Below, in pieces: positions 45,849 through 54,691 of a DNA stretch of 64,000 bases. The notes beneath the pieces are model-generated. The model saw only the letters and a list, made by a program, of their open reading frames with translations. It was not told where the DNA came from and searched no databases. The translations under genes were made by a program, and so were the position numbers. Numbering within the stretch: the stretch's first letter is position 1; every line of letters starts with the position of its first letter. Source of the stretch: Myxococcus virescens (GTDB taxonomy: Bacteria; Myxococcota; Myxococcia; Myxococcales; Myxococcaceae); assembly GCF_900101905.1 (NCBI RefSeq), contig NZ_FNAJ01000008.1, positions 186,001-250,000 on the forward strand, read 5' to 3'.

Positions 45849-45913
45849 AACCGGTCATTAAGAAAGTCTTGACGGAGACTCCCTCGCTGCGTAGACATTT
45901 TAAACGACCGGTT
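45849..45913 (+). promoter_or_regulatory. Promoter flanked by inverted TetR-type operator sites
   Basis: TTGACG (45869-45874), a 17-base spacer and TAGACA (45892-45897) form a good sigma-70 promoter. It is bracketed by AACCGGTC (45849-45856) and its exact reverse complement GACCGGTT (45906-45913), each around an ACCGGT palindrome. The likely ligand is the TetR protein encoded third in the operon that follows. Confidence 0.65.
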
Positions 45914-45931
45914 TCAAAGTAGAGGGTGGAC

Positions 45932-46672
45932 ATGATGGCGTTCAGTGGCAAGGCGGCGTTGGTGACAGGTGGCACGCGTGGCATCGGCGCCGCCATCGTT
46001 CGGCATCTGGCAAAGGGGGGGGCGGACGTCGCCTTCACCTATGCGAACTCTGGCGACAAAGCGGCCACGCTGGTCGGTGAACTCAAGACACTCGGCCGAC
46101 GGGCAGTGGCCATCCAGGCGGACAACGGAGACCCCGACGCCGTCCGTGGCGCAGTCGACCGCGCGGCGTCCGAGTTGGGCCGCCTGGACATCTTGGTCAA
46201 CAACGCCGGCATCTTCCCTTCCGGACCGTTCGAAAAGGTCACACTCGAGGAACTCGACAGGACACTGGCAATCCACGTTCGAGGCGTGTTCGTCGCGTCT
46301 CAAGCCGCGCTCGCGCACATGCCGCAGGGTGGCCGCATCATTTCGATTGGTTCCTGCTTCGCGCAGCGCGTGCCCTATGGCGGAGTCACGCTCTACTCGA
46401 TGAGCAAGTCCGCCTTGATCGGCCTGACGAAGGGCCTGGCACGGGAAGTCGGCGAGCGCGGCATCACCGTGAACGTGATCGACCCCGGGTCGACGGATAC
46501 CGACATGAATCCGGCGACCGGGCCCGCCGTCGCGGCCGAGTTGGCGCTCATGTCCCTTAAGCACTACGCGCAGCCCGAGGACATCGCCGCCACCGTCGGG
46601 CACCTGGCGGGTGCCAGCGGGCGATTCATCACAGGCACCTCCATCGCGGTCGATGGTGGCTTTTCGGCTTGA
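45932..46672 (+). CDS. SDR-family NAD(P)-dependent oxidoreductase
   Basis: 246 residues from the ATG at 45932 (GTG at 45926 and ATG at 45935 are alternatives). The Rossmann motif is ALVTGGTRGIGAAIVRHLAK, then ILVNNAGIFPSGPFEKV, the active site YSMSKSALIGLTKGLAREVG and the C-terminal FITGTSIAVDGGFSA. It is a complete classical short-chain dehydrogenase, ketoreductase-like; the substrate is unknown. It leads an operon with a Gdx-type exporter and TetR regulator under a probable TetR operator, so it may detoxify a compound that induces the operon. Confidence 0.9.
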   Translation: MMAFSGKAALVTGGTRGIGAAIVRHLAKGGADVAFTYANSGDKAATLVGELKTLGRRAVAIQADNGDPDAVRGAVDRAASELGRLDILVNNAGIFPSGPFEKVTLEELDRTLAIHVRGVFVASQAALAHMPQGGRIISIGSCFAQRVPYGGVTLYSMSKSALIGLTKGLAREVGERGITVNVIDPGSTDTDMNPATGPAVAAELALMSLKHYAQPEDIAATVGHLAGASGRFITGTSIAVDGGFSA

Positions 46673-46695
46673 AGCCGCGACAGCAAGAGGCGTTC

Positions 46696-47013
46696 ATGGC
46701 ATGGACTGTGTTGATATTGGCCGGGTGTCTGGAGATCGCCTGGGCGCTCGCGCTCAAGCGAGCCGACGGCCTGACCCGGTTCTGGCCCAGCGTCATCGGC
46801 ATTGGCCTCGCCATGGTCAGCCTGGTGCTGCTGTCGCTCGCCTTGAAGCAACTGCCCGTCGGAACGGCCTACGCTGTCTGGGTGGGGATGGGCATGTGCG
46901 GCGTCGCGGTGTTCGGCATGCTATTTCTCGGCGAACAGGTCTCGGCACCACGTATCTTCTTCCTGGTGATGATCGGTATCGGCGTCGCTGGCCTGCGGGC
47001 AATCGAACGATGA
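46696..47013 (+). CDS. SMR transporter of the Gdx/SugE type
   Basis: 105 residues with four helices. LILAGCLEIAWALALKRADG has the membrane Glu, and PVGTAYAVWVGMGMCGVAVF is the SugE/Gdx signature, differing from the EmrE-type copy at 24291. Family members export guanidinium or quaternary ammonium cations by proton exchange. The stop overlaps the TetR ATG (ATGA). No guanidine riboswitch is seen; control is probably by the TetR operator upstream. Confidence 0.88.
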   Translation: MAWTVLILAGCLEIAWALALKRADGLTRFWPSVIGIGLAMVSLVLLSLALKQLPVGTAYAVWVGMGMCGVAVFGMLFLGEQVSAPRIFFLVMIGIGVAGLRAIER

Positions 47014-47636
47014 CTCCGCGCAAGGTGAAGACGAAGAAGCCCTCCGCTGTGATGGGCCGCCCCCGCGGGTTCGACCGCGACGAGGCACTCGTGGAGGCGA
47101 TGCGGGTGTTTTGGGCGCGCGGCTACGAGGGCACGTCCATCCAGGATCTGGTCGATGCGATGGGCGTCAACAAGCCCAGCCTCTATTCCATCTTCGGCTG
47201 CAAGGAAGAGCTCTTCCGCGAAGCCGTTGAGCTCTACGACCGGCTCGAAGGCATTCACACCACCCGCAGCCTGGAGGATGCTCCGTCCGCACGCGCGGCG
47301 GTGGAGGAGATGCTGCGCGCCAATGCGCGGGCCTACACCGCCAGCGACAAACCTCGGGGGTGCATGATCGTCCTGTCTTCGCTCCTGGGCTCGCCGGAGA
47401 ACGAGCGGGTCAGGACCTTCCTCGCGGAGAATCGCCTCAGGGGCGAGCGTGCGCTGAAGCAGCGACTCGAGCGAGGCATTCTCGATGGAGACCTCCCTGC
47501 ATCCGCCGAGGTGGGGAAGCTCGCCGCGTTCTACACCACGGTGCTGGAGGGCTTGTCGATACAGTCTCGCGATGGCGCCTCCGCGAAGAAGCTCGCCGCC
47601 ATCATCGATGCCGCGATGCTCGCTTGGCCGACATGA
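47010..47636 (+). CDS. TetR/AcrR-family transcriptional regulator
   Basis: 208 residues. A basic N-terminus (TPRKVKTKKPSAVMGRPRGF) leads to the TetR helix-turn-helix TSIQDLVDAMGVNKPSLYSI with FGCKEELF. The ligand-binding part has SARAAVEEMLRANARAYTAS and LAAFYTTVLEGLSIQSRDGA, like the AcrR C-terminal group. It is translationally coupled to the SMR gene and probably represses the SDR-Gdx-TetR operon through the ACCGGT sites at 45849-45913. Confidence 0.9.
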   Translation: MTPRKVKTKKPSAVMGRPRGFDRDEALVEAMRVFWARGYEGTSIQDLVDAMGVNKPSLYSIFGCKEELFREAVELYDRLEGIHTTRSLEDAPSARAAVEEMLRANARAYTASDKPRGCMIVLSSLLGSPENERVRTFLAENRLRGERALKQRLERGILDGDLPASAEVGKLAAFYTTVLEGLSIQSRDGASAKKLAAIIDAAMLAWPT

Positions 47637-47748
47637 GCGAATACATCTCACGCTTCTTTGACCCAACGAAGCTCAGCGAGTTCCGCACTGCGAACTCTCA
47701 ACCCTGAGCTGTCCGCTTTGACGGGGGCAACTCCAGCCAGTACGCGCC

Positions 47749-49221
47749 TCAATCCTTGCAACACGCTGACGGGTCGATGCTTCTTCCTGCGGGAGCTCTT
47801 CGCACCCGCATCCGGAATGTCGCGCCGCCGCCTTCTGTGGGCAGGTGCTGCAGGCTACCGCCGTGGCCTTCCGAGATGCGGCGGGCGATGGCCAGACCCA
47901 ACCCGGTTCCACTCCACTGACCTTCCCGGCGCCAAAAGGGCTCGAAGATGTTCTCTCGGTCGGACGCCTCGACGCCGGGGCCGTGATCGACGACGTCGAC
48001 CGTGACGCTGGACGTGCTGGCTTCCATCCTGACGATCACCGTCCCGCCAGCGGGCTCGGCGCGCAGCGCATTGTCGAGCAGGTTGGCCAACGCCGACCGA
48101 AGGCCATCGGCCTGTCCCAGCACCATCTCGGAGGGCGATGCGGCTTCCAGGGCGATGGCTCGTCCGCTCCGCAGCGCCAGCGGCGCCATGTCGCCGATTA
48201 GATCACGCAGCTGCTGGACGAGATCCAGCGCTCTCCAATCCGCCGGGGTCTGTCCCTGCATGCGGAAAGCCGCGAGCAGCTGGTCGACCATCAGCCCCAG
48301 CCGCGTCGCATCACGCCGCAGGTCGCGCGTGGCGGGGCTGTCGCCCAGGGAGTCGAGCCGGGCGCAGAGAATCGCCACAGGGGTGCGCAACTCGTGCGCG
48401 GCATTGGCGACGAACAGTTGCTGGCGGGAGACGCCGCGCTTGAGCCTTTCCAGCAGCTGATTGATGGCCGTGACGAAGGGCTGGATCTCCTTGGGCACGC
48501 CATCGGGCGACAGCCGCTGGTCCAGCGTCTCGAGGCCGATGCCGGATGCGGCGTTGGCGGCCCTCGTGAGGGGTTGTAGCGCGCGACGCAGCATCAGTGG
48601 CAGCACGAGGACGGTGGCGAGGACGGCCGAACCAAACAGCTTCATCACGCGCGGAATCAGCGTCCGCAACGCGGTTGGCAGGTCATCCAGTCCGAGGCGA
48701 TTGCCACTCGTCACGACGACCGCAGTCCCGATGCCGGGGACCGGGAACATCGAGACGTTCGCGCGCTGGCCCTCTCCGAGGGCGATCACCGGGTCTCCGC
48801 ACTCACCGAGCAGCTGCACGCACCGCAGATCGGGGAAGTGCCGGTACAGGTCGGTCAGGGCGGGCGCCGGTTCGAGGTTCGCGCCAGGTGCGGCCCAGCC
48901 GCGTGGAGAGATCGCGTGGGCAAGCTGCTGCGATGATCCGGGCACCAGGCGGCCGTCCAGGTACACGGCGTAGGCCAGCTGCGGACGTTGTGCCTGATAG
49001 GCGCGCAGAGCGCTCGAGGGCTCGATGCGAGGGGCGCCTGCCGGGTCCAGCGTGATCGACTCGGCCACGCGACGTTGGGAGGTCGCGGCGGACAGATCGT
49101 CGTGCGAGACGGAGTGGGAGAACACCATCCAGAACAGCATCAGCCCGGTGATGACGATGAGCTGCGTTGCGAGGACGGCCACGATCAGGCGCGGCGCCAG
49201 GGAGTCCGTGAGACGCTTCAT
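47749..49221 (-). CDS. Membrane sensor histidine kinase (OmpR-partner type)
   Basis: 490 residues. Two membrane segments (about 15-35 and 205-225) flank a periplasmic sensor (RVAESITLDPAGAPRIEPSS region). After the second helix come a HAMP-like linker (LRRALQPLTRAANAASGIGL), the H-box NAAHELRTPVAILCARLDSL, the N-box LANLLDNALRAEP and GTGLGLAIARRISEGHGG. Its ATG overlaps the stop of the response regulator gene (ATGA), so the pair is one operon. The signal is unknown; the sequence style suggests a gammaproteobacterial (Xanthomonadaceae-like) origin, an inference. Confidence 0.88.
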   Translation of the reverse strand: MKRLTDSLAPRLIVAVLATQLIVITGLMLFWMVFSHSVSHDDLSAATSQRRVAESITLDPAGAPRIEPSSALRAYQAQRPQLAYAVYLDGRLVPGSSQQLAHAISPRGWAAPGANLEPAPALTDLYRHFPDLRCVQLLGECGDPVIALGEGQRANVSMFPVPGIGTAVVVTSGNRLGLDDLPTALRTLIPRVMKLFGSAVLATVLVLPLMLRRALQPLTRAANAASGIGLETLDQRLSPDGVPKEIQPFVTAINQLLERLKRGVSRQQLFVANAAHELRTPVAILCARLDSLGDSPATRDLRRDATRLGLMVDQLLAAFRMQGQTPADWRALDLVQQLRDLIGDMAPLALRSGRAIALEAASPSEMVLGQADGLRSALANLLDNALRAEPAGGTVIVRMEASTSSVTVDVVDHGPGVEASDRENIFEPFWRREGQWSGTGLGLAIARRISEGHGGSLQHLPTEGGGATFRMRVRRAPAGRSIDPSACCKD

Positions 49222-49892
49222 GGCTCGTCGATAAGATAGCCGACGCCCCGAACCGGGTGCAGCACCACACCCGCACCACAATCCTCGAGCCGCCGTCGCA
49301 GCCTGGAGATGTGTGCTTCCAGGGTGTTGGCACTGGGCTCCTCGTCGAACCCGTAGACCTCCTTGATGAGGGTGTCGCGCTGGACGACCCGCCGCGCGCG
49401 GCGCATCAGGGCGGCCAGCAGCGAGGCCTCGCGCCGGCGAAGCAGCAGCGGCCTTCCCTGCACCGTCATCTGCCTGGAGCCGAGGTCGTACTCGATGGCG
49501 CCGCAGCGTACCGGCTGCAGCTGTCGCGCCTGTGCAGGCCGTCGCAGCACCGAGCGGATGCGCGCCCGCAGCTCGTCTGCATGGAAAGGCTTTCCCATGT
49601 AGTCATCCGCACCCGCATCCAGGCCTGCGACTCTCTCGGGGACATCTCCCATCGCGCTGATCACCAGCACGCCCGCCTCCGGCTGCATGGCACGGAGCTC
49701 GGGAATCAGGCACAGGCCGTCGCCATCGGGCAGGCGGCGGTCCAGAAGCACGATCGCGTAGGCGCCCAGGTGGATCGCGCTACGGGCCTCGGTGACCGAA
49801 GCCACGGCGTCGACCGAGAAGCCCTGGGACGTCGCTTCATTTGCCACCAGCCGCGCGAGTTCCGGCTCATCCTCGACAAGGAGCGCACGCAT
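49218..49892 (-). CDS. OmpR/PhoB-family response regulator
   Basis: 224 residues. The receiver is MRALLVEDEPELARLVANEA with phospho-acceptor VLLDRRLPDGDGL, SAMGDVPERVAGLDAGADDY and GKPFHADEL. The winged-helix output has REASLLAALMRRARRVVQRD, ANTLEAHISRLRRRLE and VRGVGYLIDEP. It is the first gene of the two-gene operon with the sensor kinase and is divergent from the hydrolase lipoprotein gene, which it may control. Confidence 0.93.
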   Translation of the reverse strand: MRALLVEDEPELARLVANEATSQGFSVDAVASVTEARSAIHLGAYAIVLLDRRLPDGDGLCLIPELRAMQPEAGVLVISAMGDVPERVAGLDAGADDYMGKPFHADELRARIRSVLRRPAQARQLQPVRCGAIEYDLGSRQMTVQGRPLLLRRREASLLAALMRRARRVVQRDTLIKEVYGFDEEPSANTLEAHISRLRRRLEDCGAGVVLHPVRGVGYLIDEP

Positions 49893-50051
49893 GAGTCCCC
49901 TCCGTGTCGGCGGACGCTACTCCTCCCAGGGCGAAGGCGCCGCGACAATCAGCGACTGTCAGGCTCGTGCAAGCCTGCGCTGCCAGAAGAGAATGGAAGG
50001 AGGTGGGCGATGCCCCCTATGCGAGCACCTGCGTACTGTCCTGGGACCGAG

Positions 50052-51209
50052 ATGACGAACCTCTTCCGTAATTGCTGCCTGGCCATCCTCCTGGCGAGCT
50101 GTGCGGGCACCCCTACGGCCAGGGAGCAGGCTGGACCCGGCAGCCGGCGCGAAGCGACCGCCATCGTCGCCAACCTGCGCCGGATCGTGACCCCCACGGG
50201 TGTGGAGCGGCTGGAGAAGGTCCGCATCGGCGGGATCGACCAATGGGTCTCGATCCGCGGCGTCGACCGGGCGAATCCCGTGTTGCTGATGCTCCACGGA
50301 GGTCCCGGCTTCGTGTCGATGCCGACGAGCTGGTACTTCCAGCGGGGGTGGGAGGAGTACTTCACCGTCATCCAGTGGGATCAGCGCGGTGCTGGAAAAA
50401 CCTACCTGGCGAATGACCCCTCCGCGGTCGCGGCGACCATGACGGCGGAGCGGTTGATCGCCGATACCGAGGAGATGATTCGCTGGGCACGCAAGGAGCT
50501 CGGCAAGGAGAAGATCTTCCTGCTCGGACATTCATGGGGCAGCTACCTCGGCCTGTCCGTAGCGCAACGTCACCCGGAATGGCTGCACGCGTATATCGGA
50601 ATGGGACAGGCGACCGATGTTCTGGAGAGCGAACGGCGCGGATGGCGCTTTGCCATGGACAGGGCACGCGCAGCCGGAAACGAGGAGGCGATCAGGGAGC
50701 TGCAATCGATTGCGCCCTACGCGGCGCATGGCGCTGCGCTCGAGCTGCCCGTCGTCGCGATCCAGCGCAAGTGGCTCGGCTTCTATGGTGGCCAGGTGCA
50801 CGGGCGGACGGGTGGCCAGGCCGAAGCGGAGGGCTTCGCACTCTCTCCGGAGTACACGGATGCCGAGCTGGCCTCGGTGTGGACCGCCAACGAGCTCTCC
50901 GAGGAGAAGCTGTTCCCCGCCGTGTTGCGGGCCGACTTCAGCAACGTGACCCGGCTCGAGTGCCCGATGCTCCTCTTCAATGGCCGGCACGACTACAACG
51001 TGTCGGCAAGCGTCGCGGCCGAATGGTTCGAGCGCCTTCACGCACCCATCAAGCACCTGGTCTGGTTCGAAAACTCGGCTCACGAGATCATGAACGAAGA
51101 GCCGGGCAAGATGCTGCTGTCGCTGGTCAGGTACGCCCGGCCCATCGCCGAGGCGGCAGGCGATGCACCGAAGCCTGCCCCCCGGGACGCGGCCACCGGG
51201 GCGCGATAG
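50052..51209 (+). CDS. Alpha/beta-hydrolase lipoprotein, prolyl aminopeptidase-like
   Basis: 385 residues from the ATG at 50052, chosen because the signal and lipobox (NLFRNCCLAILLASC) then start at the N-terminus. An in-frame ATG at 50010 has a far better Shine-Dalgarno (AGGAGGTG) and is a real alternative. The family motifs are LMLHGGPGFVSMP (oxyanion HGGPG), FLLGHSWGSYLGLSVA with the nucleophile Ser, FNGRHDYNVSASV with the acid, and ENSAHEIMNEEP with the His. It should cleave N-terminal proline or related amides outside the cytoplasm. It is divergent from the response regulator. Confidence 0.85.
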   Translation: MTNLFRNCCLAILLASCAGTPTAREQAGPGSRREATAIVANLRRIVTPTGVERLEKVRIGGIDQWVSIRGVDRANPVLLMLHGGPGFVSMPTSWYFQRGWEEYFTVIQWDQRGAGKTYLANDPSAVAATMTAERLIADTEEMIRWARKELGKEKIFLLGHSWGSYLGLSVAQRHPEWLHAYIGMGQATDVLESERRGWRFAMDRARAAGNEEAIRELQSIAPYAAHGAALELPVVAIQRKWLGFYGGQVHGRTGGQAEAEGFALSPEYTDAELASVWTANELSEEKLFPAVLRADFSNVTRLECPMLLFNGRHDYNVSASVAAEWFERLHAPIKHLVWFENSAHEIMNEEPGKMLLSLVRYARPIAEAAGDAPKPAPRDAATGAR

Positions 51210-51363
51210 GCACGACACGCCACCCTGAAGCCCTACTCCCACTCCAGCGGGCCCTGCGCCGCTGCCATCGGCGCCGCCTGCGTCGGCTCGCCCACGTGAG
51301 CCGTGACGGCCACGAGGTCGAGCGTGGCGTGCGCTCGACGTCGAGATTGGATTGGCACCTCCC

Positions 51364-52281
51364 CTACGGATGCGCCAACGCGTAATCGAGCGCCGCCGTG
51401 ACCGCCGCCACCTGCGCGTCGCAGCACTGCGCGGGCGTCGCGCGCGGGCTGTCGGGGTAGACCTCGGTGGTCGTCACGTAGCGGGCGAGCGTGATGCCAG
51501 CGCACAGTCCGAGCTGGCGGAGTGCGTAGTGGATGACGCCCGGGGCGACGACGGGAGAGCCAATGATCTTGCCGTCGGCGTCTGGCGGGGCGATGTGGGT
51601 GACCTTCGCGACCGCGGCGATGACCGCCTGCTGGAAGTCGAGCCGCGGGTTCTCGGTGTCGCCCACGACGTAGAATCCGTCGGGGGTGTGGCCGGGCTCG
51701 AAGGGCTTGCCGTCGCGCGCGGCCAAAGCGGGGCGGAACTCCGCCTCGTCCGAGTCGGTGGTCTCGTGCAGGTCCACGTGCACGAGCACGCGGTCGCGCA
51801 GCGGGGCGACCAACCGCATGAGGGCCGCCGACTCCTCCGCGGGGCTGGGCTCGCGGAAGGAGCGGTTCGGGTCGATGGCATTCATGTTCCAGCGGTGGAT
51901 CCGCTCGTAGGCCCACGGGCTGACGCACGGGACGACGAGCAGGTTGAAGCGGCCCACGTAGTCAGCCGCATGCCGCTCGACGAACTGCAGCGCGCCGTGA
52001 ACGCCGCTCGTCTCGTAGCCGTGTACCCCACCCGTGACCAGCGCCACCGGCAACCCATCGCGCCAGTCGCGGCTCGCGAGCGCGAACAGCGGGTACGTGT
52101 CCGGCGGGTAGTCCAGCAGACCGTACTGCACCACGTCGAAGCGCGCGCGCAGGCGCTCTATCGCGCTCAGCACGTCGGCCGCGTAGCTGCGCTTGCGGGT
52201 CTGGTGGGACCGCCAGGCCGTGACTTCCGCCTCACCCCAGGGGCTTCCGGGGGAACCAATAGGGTACGGTGCAGTGCTCAT
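51364..52281 (-). CDS. M14-family metallocarboxypeptidase-like protein
   Basis: 305 residues. The zinc site HxxE is in VALVTGGVHGYETSGVHGAL, with the third ligand in VLVHVDLHETTDSDEAEF; WNMNAIDPNRSFREPSP and EVYPDSPRATPAQ complete the pattern. This is the DUF2817/AstE-like branch of M14, acting on peptides or acyl amino acids; the substrate is unknown. No signal peptide is seen. The ~150 bases beyond its stop encode, on the same strand, TLDLVAVTAHVGEPTQAAPM and more ending at 51235, possibly the C-terminal remnant of a lost gene. Confidence 0.8.
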   Translation of the reverse strand: MSTAPYPIGSPGSPWGEAEVTAWRSHQTRKRSYAADVLSAIERLRARFDVVQYGLLDYPPDTYPLFALASRDWRDGLPVALVTGGVHGYETSGVHGALQFVERHAADYVGRFNLLVVPCVSPWAYERIHRWNMNAIDPNRSFREPSPAEESAALMRLVAPLRDRVLVHVDLHETTDSDEAEFRPALAARDGKPFEPGHTPDGFYVVGDTENPRLDFQQAVIAAVAKVTHIAPPDADGKIIGSPVVAPGVIHYALRQLGLCAGITLARYVTTTEVYPDSPRATPAQCCDAQVAAVTAALDYALAHP

Positions 52282-52360
52282 ATCGGCGATTCTAGATCGG
52301 GTTGCGGGCCGCAACCCGGGCTTCTCGTGTGTGACATCAGGCATGAGACGGATAGGGACT

Positions 52361-52464
52361 CTCAACACCGCGCGGCCCTGGGTGGCCCTCGCGCCAGGGG
52401 CAGCCTTGCACCCGCAGTGGGCAGTCCCGGTGCTCGAGAGTCGCTCGCCCCTCCAGCTTCCTTC
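52361..52464. repeat. Dispersed ~105-bp intergenic repeat, copy A
   Basis: This block (starting CTCAACACCGCGCGGCCCTG) matches 61141-61246 at about 80% identity by eye, including GGCAGTCCC and TCGCTCGCCCC. It sits between two genes and overlaps no clear protein frame. No terminal inverted repeats are obvious. Confidence 0.7.
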
Positions 52465-52487
52465 CGGCTTGGGGAATCCGGGAGACT

Positions 52488-53990
52488 TCACTCAGAAGCA
52501 CGCCGCCAGAAGAGCCCTTCTCGCACGAAGTGCTCATGGACCCAGCGCTCGCTGGCGGAGGACAGCTGCCATTCGCCACGTCCCTCGAGGACCAGGATGT
52601 CACAGCGCGCAAGCATGGGGAGCATGGTCCGCTGCGAGCGCTCATCCTCGAAAGCGGCTCCTGCGTGAGCGAAGCGCCCGGGGGCGCCCAGTGCATCATT
52701 CAGCATGAGGCCATAGGGGTCGACGAGGATGGGAGTCCCCTCTGGGATTCCGGGAAGCCGACCGGCGGCGATTGCCCAAGCCGGTTCGAAGGTGCAAAGG
52801 GCTGAATCCGGGGGGACGGAGGCCCGGAGTGAGCTCCCGAGCGTGAGCAGGAAACGGTCTCGCTGATTCGCAGAGCGGATGGCCGCCGGCAACGGAGAGA
52901 GTGCGATGAGCATCACCGTGGCGGTGACGAGCGCGGCTTGCGTGCGCGTGCGCGTGTCCGCCCAACTCAACACCACGGAGGCCCCCAACCCCGCGAGGAC
53001 CGCCATCGTAGGCGCAAGGTGGGCGTTGTACTGGGCCCAATAGCTCTTCGACGACAAGAAGGTCACGACCGTTAGAGCCCAGGCGGCCGCGAAGAGTCGC
53101 TCGGCGACGGCCTCCCTTCGACGCGTTCGGGCCAGGGCCACGACCAAGCCCCATACACAGAGGACGGAGAAGCCCATGCGCCCGTCTCCCAGGACCATGA
53201 GAAGTCGGCGCCAGACATCTGACTCGCCATCGGGTGGGCGGAGCAACTGGAACCGAAGAAGGCCATCGAGCATCGCGGCGGGGGCGAGCGCGAAGAAGGG
53301 GCCCAGCCAGACCAGCCCCACGGCTGCCGCGACAAGCACGACTCGTAGGGCACGCCGTCCCTGGCCCTCCATGCCGCGAGCCCACACCGCGGCGATGACC
53401 CAGGCGCCGGCTGTCAGCTTGATGGCGCACGCGGTGGCAAGAAGGGCTCCGGCCAGCAGATCCCCCTTCCACCGTGAGGCATCAACCCCATGCCGCAGCC
53501 AAACCCATGCCATGCCAAGACAGGTGAGGTTGAGCAGTGGCTCCAGGAAGGGCCCGCGCTCGGTGGCGGCCGCTTCTGGGAAGACGGCATAGGCGAGCGC
53601 GGCCACGACGCCTGCCCTGACGCCCCATTGCTCCTGAGCAATGCGTCCGCACAGGAGCGTGCTCAGTGCCCCAATCCCGGGGACGAGCCAACGGACCACT
53701 GCGAATGCCAGCGCTGCGTCGAAGCCACGTGCGAGCGCGGCCACTGGCGCCAGCAACATGGCAATCCCAGGAGGGTGGACGAAGAAGTAGTCACGGTAGG
53801 GCAACACACCGTGGGCGAGAAGTGCGGCGGCACTGAAGTAGACGCCCTCGTCGTAGTCCACGGGATGCCCGAAAGCGCCTCCCCGGTGGAAGAAGCCCGC
53901 GATGCGCAGCAGCCACGCCCCTGAAGCGATGAGCACCAGGGGCCACCAGGGCAGGTGGAAACGGGGAGTAGAGAGATTCGACGAACGCAC
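52488..53990 (-). CDS. GT-C family membrane glycosyltransferase (ArnT/PMT-like)
   Basis: 500 residues from a GTG, with about ten hydrophobic helices. The first loop has GHPVDYDEGVYFSAAALLAH, where DYDEG is the catalytic-loop acidic motif of dolichyl/undecaprenyl-phosphosugar transferases. DYFFVHPPGIAMLLAPVAAL and ERGPFLEPLLNLTCLGMAWV follow. The soluble C-terminus (about 385-500) is periplasmic. It would transfer a sugar from a lipid carrier to a lipid, polymer or protein outside the membrane. It stands alone next to a decayed IS5 transposase. Confidence 0.8.
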   Translation of the reverse strand: MRSSNLSTPRFHLPWWPLVLIASGAWLLRIAGFFHRGGAFGHPVDYDEGVYFSAAALLAHGVLPYRDYFFVHPPGIAMLLAPVAALARGFDAALAFAVVRWLVPGIGALSTLLCGRIAQEQWGVRAGVVAALAYAVFPEAAATERGPFLEPLLNLTCLGMAWVWLRHGVDASRWKGDLLAGALLATACAIKLTAGAWVIAAVWARGMEGQGRRALRVVLVAAAVGLVWLGPFFALAPAAMLDGLLRFQLLRPPDGESDVWRRLLMVLGDGRMGFSVLCVWGLVVALARTRRREAVAERLFAAAWALTVVTFLSSKSYWAQYNAHLAPTMAVLAGLGASVVLSWADTRTRTQAALVTATVMLIALSPLPAAIRSANQRDRFLLTLGSSLRASVPPDSALCTFEPAWAIAAGRLPGIPEGTPILVDPYGLMLNDALGAPGRFAHAGAAFEDERSQRTMLPMLARCDILVLEGRGEWQLSSASERWVHEHFVREGLFWRRASE

Positions 53991-54118
53991 CCGGACACGC
54001 GTACTAAAGGCATCCCGGTGTGTCGAGAAGGCGCCAGTCCGTTCATGCGGCGCACATCGCCAGTCGAACTCCTGACTTGACTCACTGAATCATCCGGAGA
54101 CATGACTCTTTTTAATGT

Positions 54119-54691
54119 TGAGAGGCATGGTTCGCGAACGCGTCCCGGACGCCTTCTGGCGGCGTGTGGCCCCTGGCTGCCGCCACCGCGTCCCAAGAAG
54201 AAGCCGAGCCCCAAGGCCTGCCGCTCACCGAGTCGGTGACGGCTGCCAACGTACACGGCACGCACGAACTCTTCCCGCTGGTCGACTCCGTGGCTGCGGT
54301 GAGGATGCCTTCGGGCCAGCGGCGACACCGGCCCAGAAAGCCGCTTGGCGACAAGGCCTACGCCTCCCGGAAGAACCGGCGGGGGCTCCGCCTCCGCGGC
54401 ATCGCCCATCGAATCGCACGTCCAGGCGTCGAGTCCAAGGAACGGCTTGGGCGCTACCGGTGGGTGGTGGAGCGCACACTGGCTTGGAAGAACCCGCTTC
54501 GCCGCCTTCGAGGCCGCTACGAACGCAGGGACGACGTCCACTTCGGATTCCTCGTCCTCGGTTGTTGCCTCATGCGCTTTCGCCGCCTCGGCCCTGACAT
54601 TTGTCAGGCACTGTCAATCGTGCGCCTCCAGCGCGCTCATAAGGCTTCGCCGTGGCCCAGCGTCGGCGGCATGAATGAGGCCTCGGGCTAA
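54119..54691 (+). pseudogene. Decayed IS5-family transposase
   Basis: The N-terminal start MVRERVPDAFWRRVAPWLPP (after one frame change) is followed directly by VTAANVHGTHELFPLVDSVA, so the middle of the protein, including the first catalytic Asp region, is deleted. The C-terminus DKAYASRKNRRGLRLRGI, RYRWVVERTLAWKNPLRRLR and YERRDDVHFGFLVLGCCLMR is clearly IS5. It cannot transpose. It ends overlapping the last codons of the next gene and shows that this stretch has received mobile DNA. Confidence 0.85.

Noticed and set aside
45405-45849. Small plus-strand frames after the tRNA
   Set aside because: The integrase-like coding signal is on the minus strand; the plus frames are its shadows.
53761-53776. 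AATCCCAGGAGGG, similar to the tRNA 3' end, as a possible island att duplicate
   Set aside because: It lies inside the glycosyltransferase coding sequence (HPPGIAML codons), is short and contains a mismatch.
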